NCBI GenBank assembly: GCA_964200185.2
Contig: CAXNAD020000104.1
Span: forward strand, 1 to 29,668
From: Choristocarpus tenellus KU-1152
Lineage: Eukaryota; Phaeophyceae
DNA length: 29,668 nt
Direction of reading: 5' to 3'
The position numbers were made by a program, and so were the translations under genes. Positions 10,335-21,400 of the stretch are shown piece by piece. Position 1 is the first letter of the stretch. Every line of letters begins with the position of its first letter. The notes beneath the pieces were generated by a model that saw only the letters and a list, made by a program, of their open reading frames with translations, was not told the origin of the DNA and did no database searches.

Positions 10335-11571
10335 CCCTCTTGATGGCGTGAGATGAATGTAGTTGACCCGTGAAGCGTTTTGGGAAGGGCAACCAGGTGG
10401 ACTTCACCGAGGGACCGGGAAACACACTGTGTTAGCGATTTTGATTTTCGAGTGGTTGAGTGGCGGGGATAGGATCTGACTTGTTGCGTATGAGTCCCTC
10501 GGACATTGGAGATTGTGTATATGAAAGACCACCTACTGTTTCGCTGAAGTGGGAGAGGCGAGGGTGATACTGACAGATATGGAATGACCGCTCTAGAGAG
10601 GCGAGCACTTCCAGTAACAAGGTCAGTGCATGCAGTAGTGCAATCTATCTACCCCATCCCGGCGCAGACGTTACATAAATGCTTATGACATTAATATCGT
10701 TGACATTGAAGTTGTGAAGATGACCTTGCTGTTCAGGACGGTGTTGTTGTTGGGTTCACTACTTGTACTATAGAAATAGTGTGGTAGAATCAATAGTATT
10801 ACGTAGTAGTAGTAGTAGTAGTTGATACTGTTTTATTTTATCGTCAGTAGTGCAGTCCCTACATATATTTGTGAAAAGGTCAGAACGCGTACAGTGAGCT
10901 ACAGTGGTGCTATTGATCGTTGTCTCCCTCCTTGAACAGTGCAATACCAGAAATTACGAGAAGCATGTAGTATGATAGCTAAATCACCGACGACTTATGG
11001 ATGTGTCAAAAAGTAGGAGTGTTGTTGAGATGGTGTGGTTGACTGGATGACGAGGTCGTAGTGATGTTGTATAATGCGGGGTTTGTGTAAGAACATGTCC
11101 TCCTTGAAATCATCTTCCTAGAATTCTACTCTTCTTTGCCACACTGGTTACAAAATCCGTCCGTAACCCCTTATGAAGCTTGGTAAAAATATTTACATCC
11201 ATGTGCATTTGCTCCACTGCAATTTGGAGATTCATCCAGGAGTGGTATTTTTGGGAACCAAGATGATGAATCAGAAGGCTTAACAAGACAGTAAGCCCAT
11301 AACCCATATATCGCTCCCCTCGCAACTTTCAGAACCTACCCACCATAGGATTCATTGTTCATCATATTCTGAGATCGAAACCAATCAAAGTACTGCAGAT
11401 CAACTTTAACTTACCTCACCCCCTCACCCCCTTACCCTATCTATACACATCACCTATTGTTAGGTAGTAACAGTATTTATTATGTGTCTAACTTGTGGTG
11501 AAGGCACACTGCCTGAGGATCGAAGCAACATTTTCATTACCATTATCATTGTGGAAGTGGAGGAGGTTTGT
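10335..11571. other. No gene recognised; GTA microsatellite
   Basis: Contains a short (GTA)n run at 10803-10821. Minus-strand frames at 10432-10620 and 11110-11325 are open but unsupported. Confidence 0.5.
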
Positions 11572-11875
11572 CACTGACTATATATCGTGTTTCATCTTTT
11601 TTGTTATGATCCCATGGAAGAAGTGCGACACTCGATTTTTGTTGGCTACTACCTATTAACAAATTTTCTTGTTTTGTTCTCATTTTGACGTGCATATGTA
11701 CGCCAGCCAGTTTCGGAAAAAATGATGCCAACAATGTTTGAAGAACACGCCTGCTTTCATCTCTTCCAATAACCTTTTGAACAGGTTTGGTGAAGGAGGC
11801 AGACTGCATAATGTTTCTCTGGGAATTCCTTGATTGCTTTTCTGGTACAGGGCATGGCTTCTGAATTATCCGCAT
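11546..11875 (-). CDS. Hypothetical minus-strand ORF in duplicated segment
   Basis: The open frame contains KPCPVPEKQSRNSQRN, MQSASFTKPVQKVIGRDE and FFPKLAGVHMHVKMRTK. The first base triplet is not ATG, and the first in-frame ATG begins MQSASF. Copy 1 (1967-2284) keeps the later part, with a Ser/Pro difference and a 6-base in-frame indel, but has a stop upstream. No family was recognised. It may be a shadow of plus-strand coding in the same segment. Confidence 0.25.
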   Translation of the reverse strand: MRIIQKPCPVPEKQSRNSQRNIMQSASFTKPVQKVIGRDESRRVLQTLLASFFPKLAGVHMHVKMRTKQENLLIGSSQQKSSVALLPWDHNKKDETRYIVSDKPPPLPQ

Positions 11876-12301
11876 TTGTGTTAGAGGGTGGGTGGGGTTG
11901 GCTTATTGTTAGGCCTAGCATCACCAAACGGGAGAATAGTTTATGCATGTGGTGTTCTATTGATAGATAGACGTGGTGCAAGACAGAGATGCACGTGTGA
12001 GTATTTTTCACAACCTCTCTTCTGCAGTGACATGCGAGTTTATCGGGGATGTGAAACGTGTATACCTCACCTCTCCGTTAGTATGACTCTTGGGGAGGGC
12101 AGAAAGGGGTAAGGAGTGTCCTTGACTGATCAGTGCTGTAAGAGATCCTATCCTGTTGATATTTTGTGGAGTGTCATCTCTTCAATAAAGTTCTGACATT
12201 TGTGTTCTCTCCAAATGAGAAGAACAAATATATGATGTCTCTCTATGTTGTACCTTGCAACGTACACCTCACTATAGAAATCTCCTCATTATCAGATTCA
12301 G
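11572..12301 (+). repeat. Duplicated 0.72-kb segment, copy 2
   Basis: Direct repeat of 2053-2770. Relative to copy 1 it carries two 6-base insertions (near 11597-11603 and 11895-11902) and about a dozen substitutions. Both insertions keep the frame of the overlapping ORFs. The shared sequence stops exactly at CAG (12299-12301), and the next base opens the frame described at 12302-12440. Confidence 0.9.
11863..12112 (+). CDS. Possible short exons in duplicated segment
   Basis: An ATG near 11863 opens MASELSAFVLE. A GC-phase join over a very short GT...AG span would lead to GRIVYACGVLLIDRRGA and then, across another short GTGAGT...CTGCAG span of 31 bases ending at 12028, to MRVYRGCETCIPHLS. 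The frame ends with GRKGG at a GTAAGG donor near 12109. GRIVY...RVYRG faintly recalls the HELP/WD40 repeats of EML-type proteins, but this is a weak impression. Without splicing the frame stops after about 37 codons. Confidence 0.25.
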
Positions 12302-12440
12302 GTGGGACAAAATGGTGTCCATGGAATATGTTGTCCCTTGGGAAGCCCAAGAAAGAATCATTTTGAATTCCGTGAAGGTGTGCCGAGATATATATGAAAG
12401 AAATGTTGAAGTTTACTTCAGAGAGCTTTCTGGAGGCTAG
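12302..12440 (+). CDS. Probable terminal exon, unidentified protein
   Basis: After the acceptor-like CAG at 12299-12301, the frame reads WDKMVSMEYVVPWEAQE, then VKVCRDIYERNVEVYFRE, and ends LSGG with TAG at 12438-12440. Its phase (one base carried in) matches the GG|GTAAGG donor at about 12109 in the duplicated segment. Copy 1 of that segment lacks this exon. The sequence is strongly protein-like, but I do not recognise the family. Confidence 0.4.
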
Positions 12441-13603
12441 GGGTTGTGGGGGTGACTGGGAAAAATGTCAAAAGGTATCATTTCCTCCCCTACACTTCAA
12501 TCTTCATATTTTCAGTGTTTCCTGTTAATTGTAGCACGCGCTCAATTGATGTTTCTACGACCCTTAAGTCTTGTATAATCCATCACTCGCCTCTCTTTGT
12601 ATAATCTTCACCCCTGAAGTACATCTACAAACATGCAATATATATATATATATAGCTCCTTCATTGCCAACCTCATTGTCCAGCCAATGCACTATTACTT
12701 CAAGACACAGGACCATCTCTGACAATAAGCAGGTGGATTGCGACTGAGGTTTGTCAATGGTGCAGTTGTACGTTTGATAGTGGATAGTGAGATAGAAATC
12801 CTTCGATAACTTCAAGGTTCATGGGTATTAACACAATACAAGGGAAAACCAGTGAAACAGCTGCTGGGATGTGGTAGAATCCAGTGAGTCTGGAAATTTA
12901 TATCATCTCTTTTGCTCTAATGATAAATGTATTGTTGAATCTATGTAGCAGGAACCCCCTTGAGGTTCAAAAGGGGAGAGGAGGATGAATGTAGTGTCAT
13001 GTACTAGTGAGTGAGTGTGCCCGTGTGGTCGTAATTACAACAGACACTCATCATGACGTCATTTTATGGATACTAACTAGGAGGATGAATGTTGGCTGAT
13101 ACTGTGGAGTCAGAGTTGAATTAAATATATCTTCAGTCAGTTTTCTCTTTATGATAATTCCACAACTTTATCTTGAGTTATAAATACTTGTATATAGAAG
13201 ATATGGTTAAGACATACCAAATATGTCTCTCAACATCAAAAGGTACATTGCATTCCATTTCAGTCCACATTCTAGATTATGACGAATGAAAATACCCGCA
13301 ACAAAAAATACAAGAAAATATTCAATCTATTGGTTCATTATTGGGAGGACTTGTTCTAAACACCAACCCTAAACTACGGCTAGAATCATGGCAAGATGAG
13401 GAGGAAGGTGACATGTAATAATAAGAAACGTTTAGACTGTGATAATCTCGTCAAGTAAATCGTGTGCATTTACTCCACAAACTCCCCTCCCCCATCTCCA
13501 CAATGTTGATATATCTCAAACCTCAAAACTCTAATCTACTGAAAATCACAGATAGGTATAGCCAGGATTCTTGAGGAATCAATGCACACCTCAACGCTCT
13601 CTC
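12441..13603. other. No gene recognised; (TA)n tract
   Basis: AT-rich and probably intergenic, with a (TA)n run at 12638-12654. A minus-strand frame at 12564-12815 is open but crosses that run and has no support. Confidence 0.55.
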
Positions 13604-14665
13604 TTATTGAACCTGAGATTAAACCATTGAAAGATACACGTTGTGGGAAAGAGTGCAACAGTGTATCCATCTAGGTTCTTACTAATCTTCCTGAACAATC
13701 AAATACGGATCTTTTATGGAGTGACAAGGATGCTACTGTACAAGATTTCAGAAGAATAGACATTCAAGTACATCATGTGAACAATCCACCAATGATAGAA
13801 GTGGTCTCCAAGTACATTCAAGTACAAGTGATTAACCTGTCACAGGTAACAACACAACTAGGTCTCTACGCACTTGTGAGCTGGAAAAAACAGAAAAGTG
13901 TGTTTTGCGTGTTTGTACCAATCAACATAACAATTCATTGGTTTCCCATTCATCGACAGAATTATACTATGGCTTCCTTTTTCTGGTACATAATTGAGCT
14001 CCAGGCACCCGCTCCTCTTCAAGCAACCAACAGCTACCTAAGACTGCAATAGTCTCAAGTCCTTACAAAAAAAAGGTACTGGACACGCCAAAGCAAACCA
14101 GAGCACTCCAGGGATTAGGTAAAGCAGAATCAATTTCGCTCGGTTTCCCCAGTCACAGCAAGCCTGAACAGTATGCAGATAGTTGCAGTCATCTATTGCT
14201 ACTCCTCCCTCATTAATCACTTCCGCAGGTTCATGGCCGTCTGACAAAAAAAGGTATAGGCAGGGTGACCAAGTAGGGTGGGGGTGGAGTTGTGGATTCA
14301 TTTAGGGCTATAGGCTGGACAGATCAATTTTGAACTAGATATTTCAGATCAAGTTCCTCATGGGGTTAACAGGAGTGTGAAAAGAGCACTTGTTGACACC
14401 ATAACAACCAATGATGAAGGAAGGACCGCCACTACATAAACTACATTCCCACATAATATGGGGTTTATAGTGATTTCAATACACTTGAACAAAATGACTA
14501 TGCATCAAAATAAGAGTAGGACAAAAAAACTCCTAATACGTTACCAAAGGTACCATCAATGCTGATGTGATACTTCGATTTGGCGGTCGAAGTCGGAAAA
14601 ACTATTGAGTCAATGCTGGATTTAGTGCTCGCAGGAAGTTCATTTGTCTCAGTAGTTCTCTCTAA
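13604..14665 (-). CDS. 3' exon chain of an unidentified minus-strand gene
   Basis: Five candidate exons join in consistent phases: 14545-14665 (NELPASTKSSIDSIVFP, YHISIDGTF), donor G|GTAACG. Next is 14099-14240 after the acceptor CTTTTTTTGTCAG (GHEPAEVINEGGVAIDD, hydrophobic AKLILLYLIPGVL). Then 13837-13880 after CTGTTTTTTCCAG (SQVRRDLVVLLPVT). Then 13683-13735 (ASLSLHKRSVFDCSGRL), donor GTAAGA. Last is 13604-13612 after AATCTCAG, ending in TAA. An alternative donor at 14080 (CCA|GTACCT) would extend the second exon. The hydrophobic stretches suggest a membrane protein. The family is not recognised. It may be the C-terminal part of the gene starting at 17566. Confidence 0.35.
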
Positions 14666-15871
14666 CTAATATAAGATGAAATACTTTCCACAACTCAGAA
14701 TAGTGTGACCTTGACTAAGAAATATGACTTGTTTGGCATACGAGTTACGATCCCACACTGCTTCGGAAAAAGAGGATATTAATTGTTGAGTGAAAAAAAG
14801 AGTTAATAAAATATCAATAACACAGTTTTTTTTGGTACTGAATTAATTGAAGATGATGAGTTCAAGGTCCAGATTTTTTTTGAAACGCTTTATTACTTCA
14901 GGAGATCATCCCCGCGAAAGCACATCAGTAATCGAGCTCTCCTTCCCATGTACTACAGAGAAATAACTCGAGGAAAAAATTTCGTCCTTTATTAAAAATA
15001 CACCAAAAACAAACATTAGACTTTCCAGATGGAATAATAGTTGTTGGGTCGTGGGTAGTGGAAGTTACTACTGGAGATGTAGTTTAGAGTTGAGGCTTTC
15101 CTTACCTCTCTTAAGCCAGAATGTAGTGCAGAATGATGGTATACCCGAACTGTTTCATGGGGAAACTGTCAACAACCTCCATATCTCTTGGCATTTTATG
15201 CCACTTTTTGCATTGCCCTCCACGCTAGCCAATCCCTTCTCCTCAATATTATACCTGGTGTATTTGATTGTTGGCACATCGGAGACGATTTTATCATGAC
15301 CATTCCCGCCTATTCTAGAAGCAGGATATCAAAGGTCAAACCAATCTCATCAATAAACCAACCTATAGCCGGATCACAACATTGTATTTCTTCTGCAAAC
15401 TACTCTGGAGTATCAAAGTACTATTAACAACCGTGGTGCTAAAGTTTGATTTTATTTCGAAGGCGTTTTCAGGCAATTCATGAAAACACACAAGCACACT
15501 CAGAAAGTCATCTCCCATGCAAATAACCTACCTCTTTACCTTACCTGAGGGACAGTCACATACATGTTAAACCTTGTACCCAATTCGAAACAACTTGCCT
15601 CAAGAAAGCATCAAAGACCCAGGGCAAAAGACAACGTAACAGCGTTGTCCGCAAACGTCAAAACATGTAATAGCATTATGCTATCAGCCTCTATCTTCTC
15701 TTGTTTCAACTACTCTTTTCACCACAGTGCTCACCACTCACGTCTCTCCTGCTTTTCTTTACATTAGCCCTTGATAAAATAAACAAATCCTAACCCTCAT
15801 AGGTCTGTGCCTTAGAGTCATTACCTCATCTAAACTGGTCTTCGGGATTGTCCTCGTCATCTAGGAACAAC

Positions 15872-16055
15872 CTTGGCACCAAGCATAAGAATGTCAATGT
15901 ACGGTTGCATCGATATCTTTTGAGACACCAATGGTCGAGACCATAGCTTCTGGATCTCCCTCTCATGGAGGCGTGCATGACTTCGAGGCCGTGCATATGG
16001 TGAAGACTGCTTTACTTTGTGTATTGATGGGTGTTCCGAAATTTTGTAGAGAAAG
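15872..16055 (-). CDS. Possible internal exon of the same minus-strand region
   Basis: It lies between an acceptor (AAAGTACAG ending at 16056) and a donor (CCAAG|GTTGTT at 15871). The open frame includes YKISEHPSIHKVKQSS, HARLHEREIQKLWSR and MQPYIDILMLGAK. Other protein-like scraps with splice signals occur at about 15240-15305 (GGNGHDKIVSDVPTIK) and 15640-15700 (LLHVLTFADNAVTLSF), but their phases could not be joined into one message. Confidence 0.25.
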
Positions 16056-16754
16056 CTGTACTTTGCACACACACTCTCATTGTGCATTCAAGGTCTCACT
16101 TTTTAGTCACTCGCTTTTCCATTACTATCACCATTTTCAGGTTCAGTTTCTATCAAGTTCTTACACAAATCAAGGTGGTTGCAGCTTGCCCATCACTACA
16201 GCTCCTCCACTTCAAGACCAAGCAGTCAGCATAGCAACCACAAGATATAATCTGATCAAAGCATGAACCGTGAATAGTCCACATGTTTATAGGGGGGGAT
16301 AACCGCCCTAGTCCAGCTTTCTAAGTGCAATCCAATCCTCCAGTATCTACCTTTGCTTTGCTCAAACTATGCCTCAAAAAATGGAAAAAACAAGCACACT
16401 GCACAGACAGGCATACAACCTTCCAAGGATCTGACCAATCATGGTTACGTGACAAGGAAACCACCTTCAAGACTCTTCCTTGCAATTAGCTGTCACAGGT
16501 GTGGCCTATACTCTCTTAAGAATGTTCGTATGTGAGAATAGATAAGGTAACAGCCACTAGCTGGATCTGGTAGGAACGAACATTGACTTGAGAATCTTTT
16601 ATCTTGTGCTCATGCATAGACAACGAGGTCAGGTGCTAAGCAATGATGAAGATTTGTCCACCGATTGGCAGGCAGACGAGGGTGTTTTGTTAGCCCTTGT
16701 CCGCTGGGAAAGCCTTCCCATATTTGGGGAAAACCCTACACGTATTTCACATAC

Positions 16755-17566
16755 AATATCTGTGTGATGCAATCCACTCCACCAAGCCAAACATCCACGC
16801 CAACAAGAGACAGCAAACTGATGAACCAACCATTCACGTGCAAACTGTGAGCCTGCTAGGTTCGGAGTGACGAGGCAGCAATGATTTACCAGTGTTTTCA
16901 GGGTGGATCAGAAATCAACTTTTTGCATTGCAAATATTCCGATATATCACTCCAATATATACAAATTGCGGTCAAAGGACAGCAGAAAGCCAAGAACTCA
17001 CTTGCGGGCGCTCCAAGGCTCCCTCTGCCATGAATTGACTCAAGGTAGTGAATGCGTCACTCAGCAACCTGTAGTAGAAGACAATGTTTTTGGCCTCAAG
17101 TTACCACACAAAGTGACATCACCCTTTGTGTTTTTCTAAAGAATTGTCTCTCATGATGGTCATCGACAAACTCCACGTCCCCACCTCGGAGATGCTCCTT
17201 CATAGTGAGTACTGACTTCCACTCGCCTGAAGCCACACACACTAAAAACTCTATTAGGGAGATAATCCTTATTGTTTCACCTGTTAAAAGTACAAACTTT
17301 GACAGTAATTACAGGAGGTTCTTGTTCCTGCACCATCCCCATCCTATGTCTGTCCCTTCATTACCAACTGTCCATCCCTCCTCTCCTCTCCCACCAGATG
17401 ACCCACAATTACCATCAGTTGCCCCAACAGTTTCACCACAATAATCCCCGCCAATACCTATTGCTTCAAACCCCTCATTAAGAGGCGAGAGTTTCCCTAG
17501 CCCTGTAATGGCAAGCTCCTTGTCTGGTATAGCAACGCTCTGACCACTTCTGGTTGACATACCCAT
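16755..17566 (-). CDS. 5' exons of an unidentified minus-strand gene
   Basis: Exon 1 starts at the first ATG (17566) of a frame opened by an upstream stop: MGMSTRSGQSVAIPDKE, then a Gly-rich stretch, ending at about 17365 (GTTG|GTAATG). Exon 2 follows the acceptor GTGTGTGGCTTCAG at 17227: EWKSVLTMKEHLRGG, DDHHERQFFRKTQRVM; the phase-consistent end is 17118, although GTG|GTAACT at 17105 is a stronger-looking donor. Exon 3, 17002-17068 (LLSDAFTTLSQFMAEG), runs from TCTACTACAG to GTGAGT. Exon 4, 16755-16852 (GWFISLLSLVGVDVWLG, probable membrane segment), ends at GTATGT. These exons were too short to stand out as ORFs. I do not recognise the family. Confidence 0.45.
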
Positions 17567-18418
17567 CTCCACTCTTGTACAGACTAGGCTCACTACATAA
17601 GGAGTGCTGTGCTGGCTATAATGTCAAGTTGACTGTAGACTTTTAGCCCCAAGTGATTGTATCAGTTTCCCTTGTGTGTATTAATTGTAGTATCTAGTCA
17701 ACTTCAGATGAGGTAGTGAGCCATCCTCCATATCATGGACTTCTACTCTCTATAGACAATTATGTCCAACGTGATGACAACCAAATTGTACAGTATTGCA
17801 GAATAAAATATCCCCAACTGTACAATGCAAAAGGTGCTCCAAAACCATCTTCTACTAGACATACTGTGAACGGTGTATGAAGTCAAACTGTAACATAAGT
17901 CTTCACACATCGTTGATATATACTAGTATGTCGTATCACGTAACAATTCAAGCATAAATATTAACATGTTCAATCTGAGTGATAGCAGTATGTTGCGTCT
18001 TTGTCCCATACACAAAACACACTGTGCTTGTTATGTTCTTGAAATGCATGCTCATGCTTTTGCGACAAAACAATGTTGGCAAGGCCGTGACCTATGAAAT
18101 ACTTTGAAGAGAGGAAGCACTCAATTTGATTTCCTCAGCACATAAGGGAGCCACATGCCGCAAGCACTTCAATGCAGCATACTATCGACACTATGGTCCA
18201 TACTAAAAATTACTTCAAACTATGTCCAAAATAATCACAGCATGCCCCAGAGCCCAAACCTCTCCAAGTCCCTCATGGAATTCGTTGAGCTTTTTACCAC
18301 TCTCAGATTAAAAAAAATAGATTTGACTTCCAACTTCAGTGGACTCTTGTCTATAATTCAACTGAAGACTTGGGAACTTAACACTACTACACAGACATTT
18401 TGAGAAGTTTAGACTAGT
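17567..18418. other. Intergenic, between two minus-strand genes
   Basis: This stretch lies downstream of the transporter stop codon and upstream of the ATG at 17566, so it should hold the transporter's 3' end and the next gene's promoter. No clear motif was identified. A plus-strand frame at 18155-18403 is unsupported. Confidence 0.55.
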
Positions 18419-21400
18419 CTATTCGATCTCCTCATCGCCCACCCACGCTAGCCAAAGTACACACCCCATCACATAACTGCAAGTAAACAAACCAAAAACC
18501 GCCTCCCAAGAATTGTACGTTTCCAGAATCCATCCACAGAGCGGCACCCTGACAAAACAAAATAACATGATGGGTCGGGCAGATAGACAAGGAAAAGAAG
18601 AGTCAAAGGAATGAACCACTTGATTGTGTTCAGAGTATCATTTTCACTGGGGTGGAAATGTGATGACAGTCAAGAGAGTGAAACTAGAGACAAAAGCCAA
18701 AGTTGCATTTGGTCCAGCATGACCACAGTTATGCAGTCAAGTAAGGGAAGAGTACATCACGCTTTTCTTCAATAGGGTATCAAAATATCATGCTAGAAGA
18801 ACGATCACCTCCTTGCCAACCAACTCGGCAGCAGATCTCCGTTCACAACTAAACGTTGCAACAACTTAAAGGTCAAGAACTATATATAGAGGGAAGAAAT
18901 TTCTGTAGCATATGATACACTCCAGGGTTACTTAGTTGAGGTGAACATCTCTTCTACCTACGGATACCTTAAATCTTGAAGTACTGTACCAGAGAGGCTG
19001 ACTCACGTGAGCAGGCCGGCCATGGTGGCTGCAGTATTTCCAGCACCAAACACTACCCCAGCGCTCTTGGGAGCTATGTCTGAATGGAAGAGTTAGTGCC
19101 AAGAAACCAAGCGCAAAACAAACACCTTTGTTTAGTGTGAATTGGATAGATAATTGAGAAGCTCTAGGTATTGTAGGATGCTGCTGTTTTGCACTCCAGT
19201 CCAACTGTCTTTCAACACTGCCAACCTTCTGTCGCGATCTGGAACCAAAACAAAATAATCACCAAGTTAGAAGCTCTGTAGAATATTCCTACTATGAGTA
19301 CATAGCGCTCAGAGCGAAAGTTTAACTGTTATGCACATGCTACTCTGGTTATCCTCCTCAGCATCAAAAATGAAGGGTACAATATGAAGGGCATGTAAGA
19401 TGTCCAAACTAAAACTGGAGGATAAGCAAGGAAGGAAGTACAGCATACATCAGGTTTTACATGGAGGTTGGATAAGTTCAGGTTTTCCAGAAAAAACTCC
19501 ATTGCAGTCTCAAAAGCAAACAGAGAGCAACAGTCGAGTGGATAGTCATTTGAACATTCTTCTCTTACCTAGATGATTAACTGAGACCCCAGCAAGGGTC
19601 AAAGCGCTCATTCCCAAACCCAGGACAATTAAGGAGACCCTGCACACAGTTGCACAACATCAAAAAGGTACACACAGAGACACATGACATACAGCAGGCA
19701 TACATGTTGAAAAAAATTGTATAACCGGTACTAAGCAAGAGTTAGCGTGTTAATGCAATCCAATACTGAAGAGTTGGGAGAGGAACTGATGAGGAAGTAG
19801 ACAAGAAACCCAAGTATTTGAGAAATTGATGCATTGACAAAAACCAAATGTATGCTTACATTAACACAGCTGCATCTAGAGTGTGCAACATGTTTTATAT
19901 TCCTGAAACATGACGTAGATTTTCTTTGTGTGTTTGAGGCAAAGTCCATTAGAGTTGTCTCTTTTACTTCACAATGAACATATATACACTGCATGATTAT
20001 CAAGTGGTTTCTATAGCACCACCACAGCATACACCCCCTTTGCATGCCCAGAAAAATGTCTCATGACAGAGCTATCAACCACACATGTGGAGCAAAATGG
20101 AAAAAAACTCATAACATAGAACAGCATTCCTATCCTATACTGGAAGAAGAGTCAAGACAGTTAAGTAATACATACACCTCCACCCTCTCACTTCCATTCC
20201 ACCAGAACTCCAATGAACCCTGCTTTCATCTATCCAGCGTCACCCAAAGAACATGGCGTTTACCACCTACCCTGTCTCTGCCTGCTCTGCTGACACTGCC
20301 GCAGCAAGACAAAAAGCCGGTCCTGCCATCCCCAGCACCTGAAACACCTGTCTGACTGTCTTTACGCGACAGCCCTGGTCACGGATGAGAGCATCTGCAG
20401 CTGCTCCAGCAGCAACACCCACAACAGCCTATTTGTAGTGTAAAGACTAAATGTGAGGAAGGAGGTGCCAAGACACTACAGAGGTCTAGAGCAGCATGCC
20501 ACAAAGGGGACAATGAGCACATTGGACTGTTGGGATTATTGCATGGGAACAACAGGGTGTTGTGTGGGGGTGGTTCGAGATGACCCTGCTATGGCTGAGG
20601 ACATCTATCTATGAACAGTGAAAAATCTACAAGTGCTACATACATGCGCATTTCCTCTGCAGGATGCTCAGTAGACACAAATTTTACTCAAACATAGGTG
20701 CAGCCAGTAGGTGTTAGAGGTTGCAGCCACAACAGAGAAGAGTAGGAAGAACAGGGTGAAGTCAGGCACTCAACAAACCTGAAGGGCATATGGTGCAGCA
20801 GAAAGAGCTGCCATCTCTGCAGAATCTGAGCCCAGCCCCCTTTCATCATGGAGGTAAGAGGGCAGCCAGCTCAATAGGCCATACATGCCCACAGACTGGG
20901 TGAACTGTGCGGAGAGGATTGCCCACACCTGTTGCAGGCAAAAATCAGGGTAAGTATTCAGCAGATAAGGAGGTTGGTGGTCCAAGTGATGCCCCAGAAA
21001 TCTAGTTGAAACCAGTAAGTTTGAGTAGTAATGTACCACATAGCCTTAGTTGAGAGCACTGTGAAACATATCCAGAGCTCTGAGCAGGTACTTCACAGTG
21101 TGTTTTTGGGGTCCACATAAATGTAGTGGGAACTACAGATTAAGACTCAAATCCGGACCTCATTCTGTGAGACAAGTGGCAACCATGCCGGGTCCCAAAA
21201 TGGCACTGTGCCTCAGTCAAGACCTGGGACTAGCGCTGTGGCCTAAGCATGAGTGCTATAGGATCAATGTGACCTATGGACTTGGAGGTCTGACTGGACC
21301 TGATGGTCACATGACAGGTAGTCACCATCCATATACTCCACAATTCCTAGTAGGATCTTAAATTTTCAACTCATCTTCCTTCAATGTTCGACAATGTTAC

